Below, in pieces: positions 32,432 to 33,598 of a stretch of DNA of 33,598 nt. Position 1 is the stretch's first letter. Every line of letters begins with the position of its first letter. The stretch is from Acanthamoeba castellanii str. Neff. Taxonomy: Eukaryota; Discosea; Longamoebia; Acanthamoebidae. The notes below the pieces were generated by a model. The model ran no database searches, was not told where the DNA came from, and saw only the letters and a program-made list of their open reading frames with translations. The position numbers and the translations under genes are program-made. The stretch lies in the NCBI RefSeq assembly GCF_000313135.1, contig NW_004457591.1, forward strand, positions 1 through 33,598, read 5' to 3'.

Positions 32432-33598
32432 ATGGAGGAAGTTGATGAGATTATCGTTCACTCACTGCGGTCCATTGGCTTGTGCGTCCCATAGAGCTTC
32501 TTCCCCTCCCTTGATCACCCCCCCCCGCGATTATGATTTTCTACCCTGATTCTAGCCCTGATTCAATCGAGCACCAGCTGGGGCAGTAATCACTAAACCA
32601 CAATTTACTGATTATTTAACAGCCAATTGGATGACGAGGTCAAGTCCATTAAGCAGCTTAAGACCGACGATGTGGCCAATGCCGTCCTGGCACTCGTGAA
32701 GGCCATCGACCCTTCGCAGCCCTTCCCGCGCACCCTGCCCCGCCAAATGTCCCAGAAGGTTGGTCCAATGCCCTGTTCGCTCCTCCTTGTGTTCTGCTCT
32801 CATCGTGTTGTCGTGTGTGTGTGTGTGCGCGCGCGCGTGCGCGTATGCGCGGTGGTGTGTGCGTGATTGCAGGTGAACATTTGCTCGGAGGTGGCGCAGT
32901 ATATCAAGGGCCTGGGCTACAAGGGCGACCTGGGCTACCACGAGCTCGTGTACCCCAACGAAGCCACCACCCGCCAGATCCTGCGGTGAGTCCCTCTTTC
33001 CCCTCGCGTCACACCACACCACGTCACGTCGAGTCGAGACGAGAGCGAAACGCTGTTGGTTCGGCTGACTGACTGGCGTGAGCTGCATTGCGAAGGTTCT
33101 TGATGAACGAGCTGCCGGAACCGGAGGGCGAGAACGACTCGCAGGCGCTGCAGGACCCCGTCACGGCCTTCAACAAGTCGATCAAGGCCGAGCTCCAAGC
33201 GGCGATGAAGGAGGTGTGGGCGCCCACGCCGGTGCGTCGCCAGAACTACGCCGAGGTGTACCGCCTCGCCACCGTACCGCTGCGCTCGGCCTACATCCCT
33301 GGCCCCAAGTCCGGCCGCAACGCTGGTGCGCGCCTGCGTTCTCGTTCGTGCTATGAATTCCGCGCGCGCGTGACTCGAAGTTGTTCGACGCTCACACGCG
33401 GGCCCAACGCCATGGCGTTACCCCAGGTCTGGAGGCGTACATCAGGGACCACCTGCCGTTCATCACGCAGCAGCCCAACCAGCGCCAGGACGTGGTGCCC
33501 TCGATCCTCGAGCACAACCTGTCGGCCTACGCCGAGGAAAAGGAGCGCGAGGAGGAGTGGAGCAAGATCGGCGTCGACTCCGGCGTCAACCCGTTCGA
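32432..33598 (+). CDS. CCDC22: CCDC22, N-terminal part (3' end outside window)
   Basis: Exons 32432..32481, 32623..32758, 32873..32985, 33096..33325 and 33427..33598 (continues). The protein starts MEEVDEIIVHSLRSIGFQLD, matching the human CCDC22 start MEEADRILIHSLRQAG, and continues with KGLGYKGDLGYHELVYPNEA, LRFLMNELPEPEGEN, and SILEHNLSAYAEEKEREEEW, all in the human order. This is the calponin-homology-like (NN-CH) N-terminal domain that contacts COMMD proteins; the coiled-coil half lies beyond the window. CCDC22 acts in the CCC complex with CCDC93 and COMMD proteins on endosomes, recycling membrane cargo and, in mammals, copper ATPases. The exon 4 acceptor (GCGAAG at 33090-33095) is weak but fits phase. 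Confidence 0.9.

Noticed and set aside
1..33598. tRNA, rRNA, transposons or viral insertions
   Set aside because: No cloverleaf with a recognisable T-arm, no transposase, integrase or reverse transcriptase motifs, and no terminal repeats were seen on either strand.

Overview
The window looks like nuclear DNA of a free-living amoebozoan, most probably Acanthamoeba or a close relative. This is inferred from style and gene content: GC-rich exons cut by many short introns (mostly 40-130 nt, GT-AG), AT-rich flanks, introns full of simple repeats, and amoeba/animal-type genes packed on both strands. There is one assembly gap (19072-19231). Exon boundaries were read by eye from splice sites, phase and protein similarity. 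Nearly every junction listed keeps frame; the exceptions are marked.

Layout, left to right. (1) <1-1313 (-): a protein with a domain I know from bacterial hypothetical proteins, behind a nuclear-localisation-like, His-rich N-terminus. (2) 1777-4082 (+): an 11-exon SID-1/SIDT-family membrane protein without the large ectodomain. (3) 4395-4916 (+): a basic coiled-coil orphan. (4) 5374-8551 (+): a 15-exon SLC13-type anion transporter. (5) 8980-11037 (+): a membrane-anchored alpha/beta hydrolase. (6) 11140-11821 (-): a small secreted orphan. (7) 12111-16316 (-): a 19-exon F-box/armadillo protein, which naive ORF finding would break into two or more genes. (8) 16580-18200 (-): a Nudix hydrolase with zinc-finger-like and Rossmann-like N-terminal regions and an apparent one-base frameshift. 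(9) 18338-19764 (+): an alcohol-acetyltransferase/condensation-type acyltransferase with no visible intron, holding the gap. (10) 20249-20548 (+): a small membrane-anchored orphan. (11) 20754-22047 (-): a compact OS-9-type ER lectin. (12) 22255-25686 or further (-): a large low-complexity, probably nuclear protein. (13) 26729-31935 (-): a 20-exon Cu+-transporting P1B ATPase with three metal-binding domains. (14) 32432->33598 (+): the 5' part of CCDC22.

The most interesting relation is the last pair. The Cu+-ATPase and CCDC22 are head to head across about 500 bp. In animals CCDC22 belongs to the COMMD/CCDC22/CCDC93 (CCC) complex, which sorts copper ATPases from endosomes, so two genes of one copper-handling pathway may share a promoter here. 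Other points are the ectodomain-less SID-1 protein, the F-box/ARM fusion, the bacterial-type domain with a eukaryotic extension, two GC-AG introns in the copper ATPase, and repeats lying directly on splice sites.
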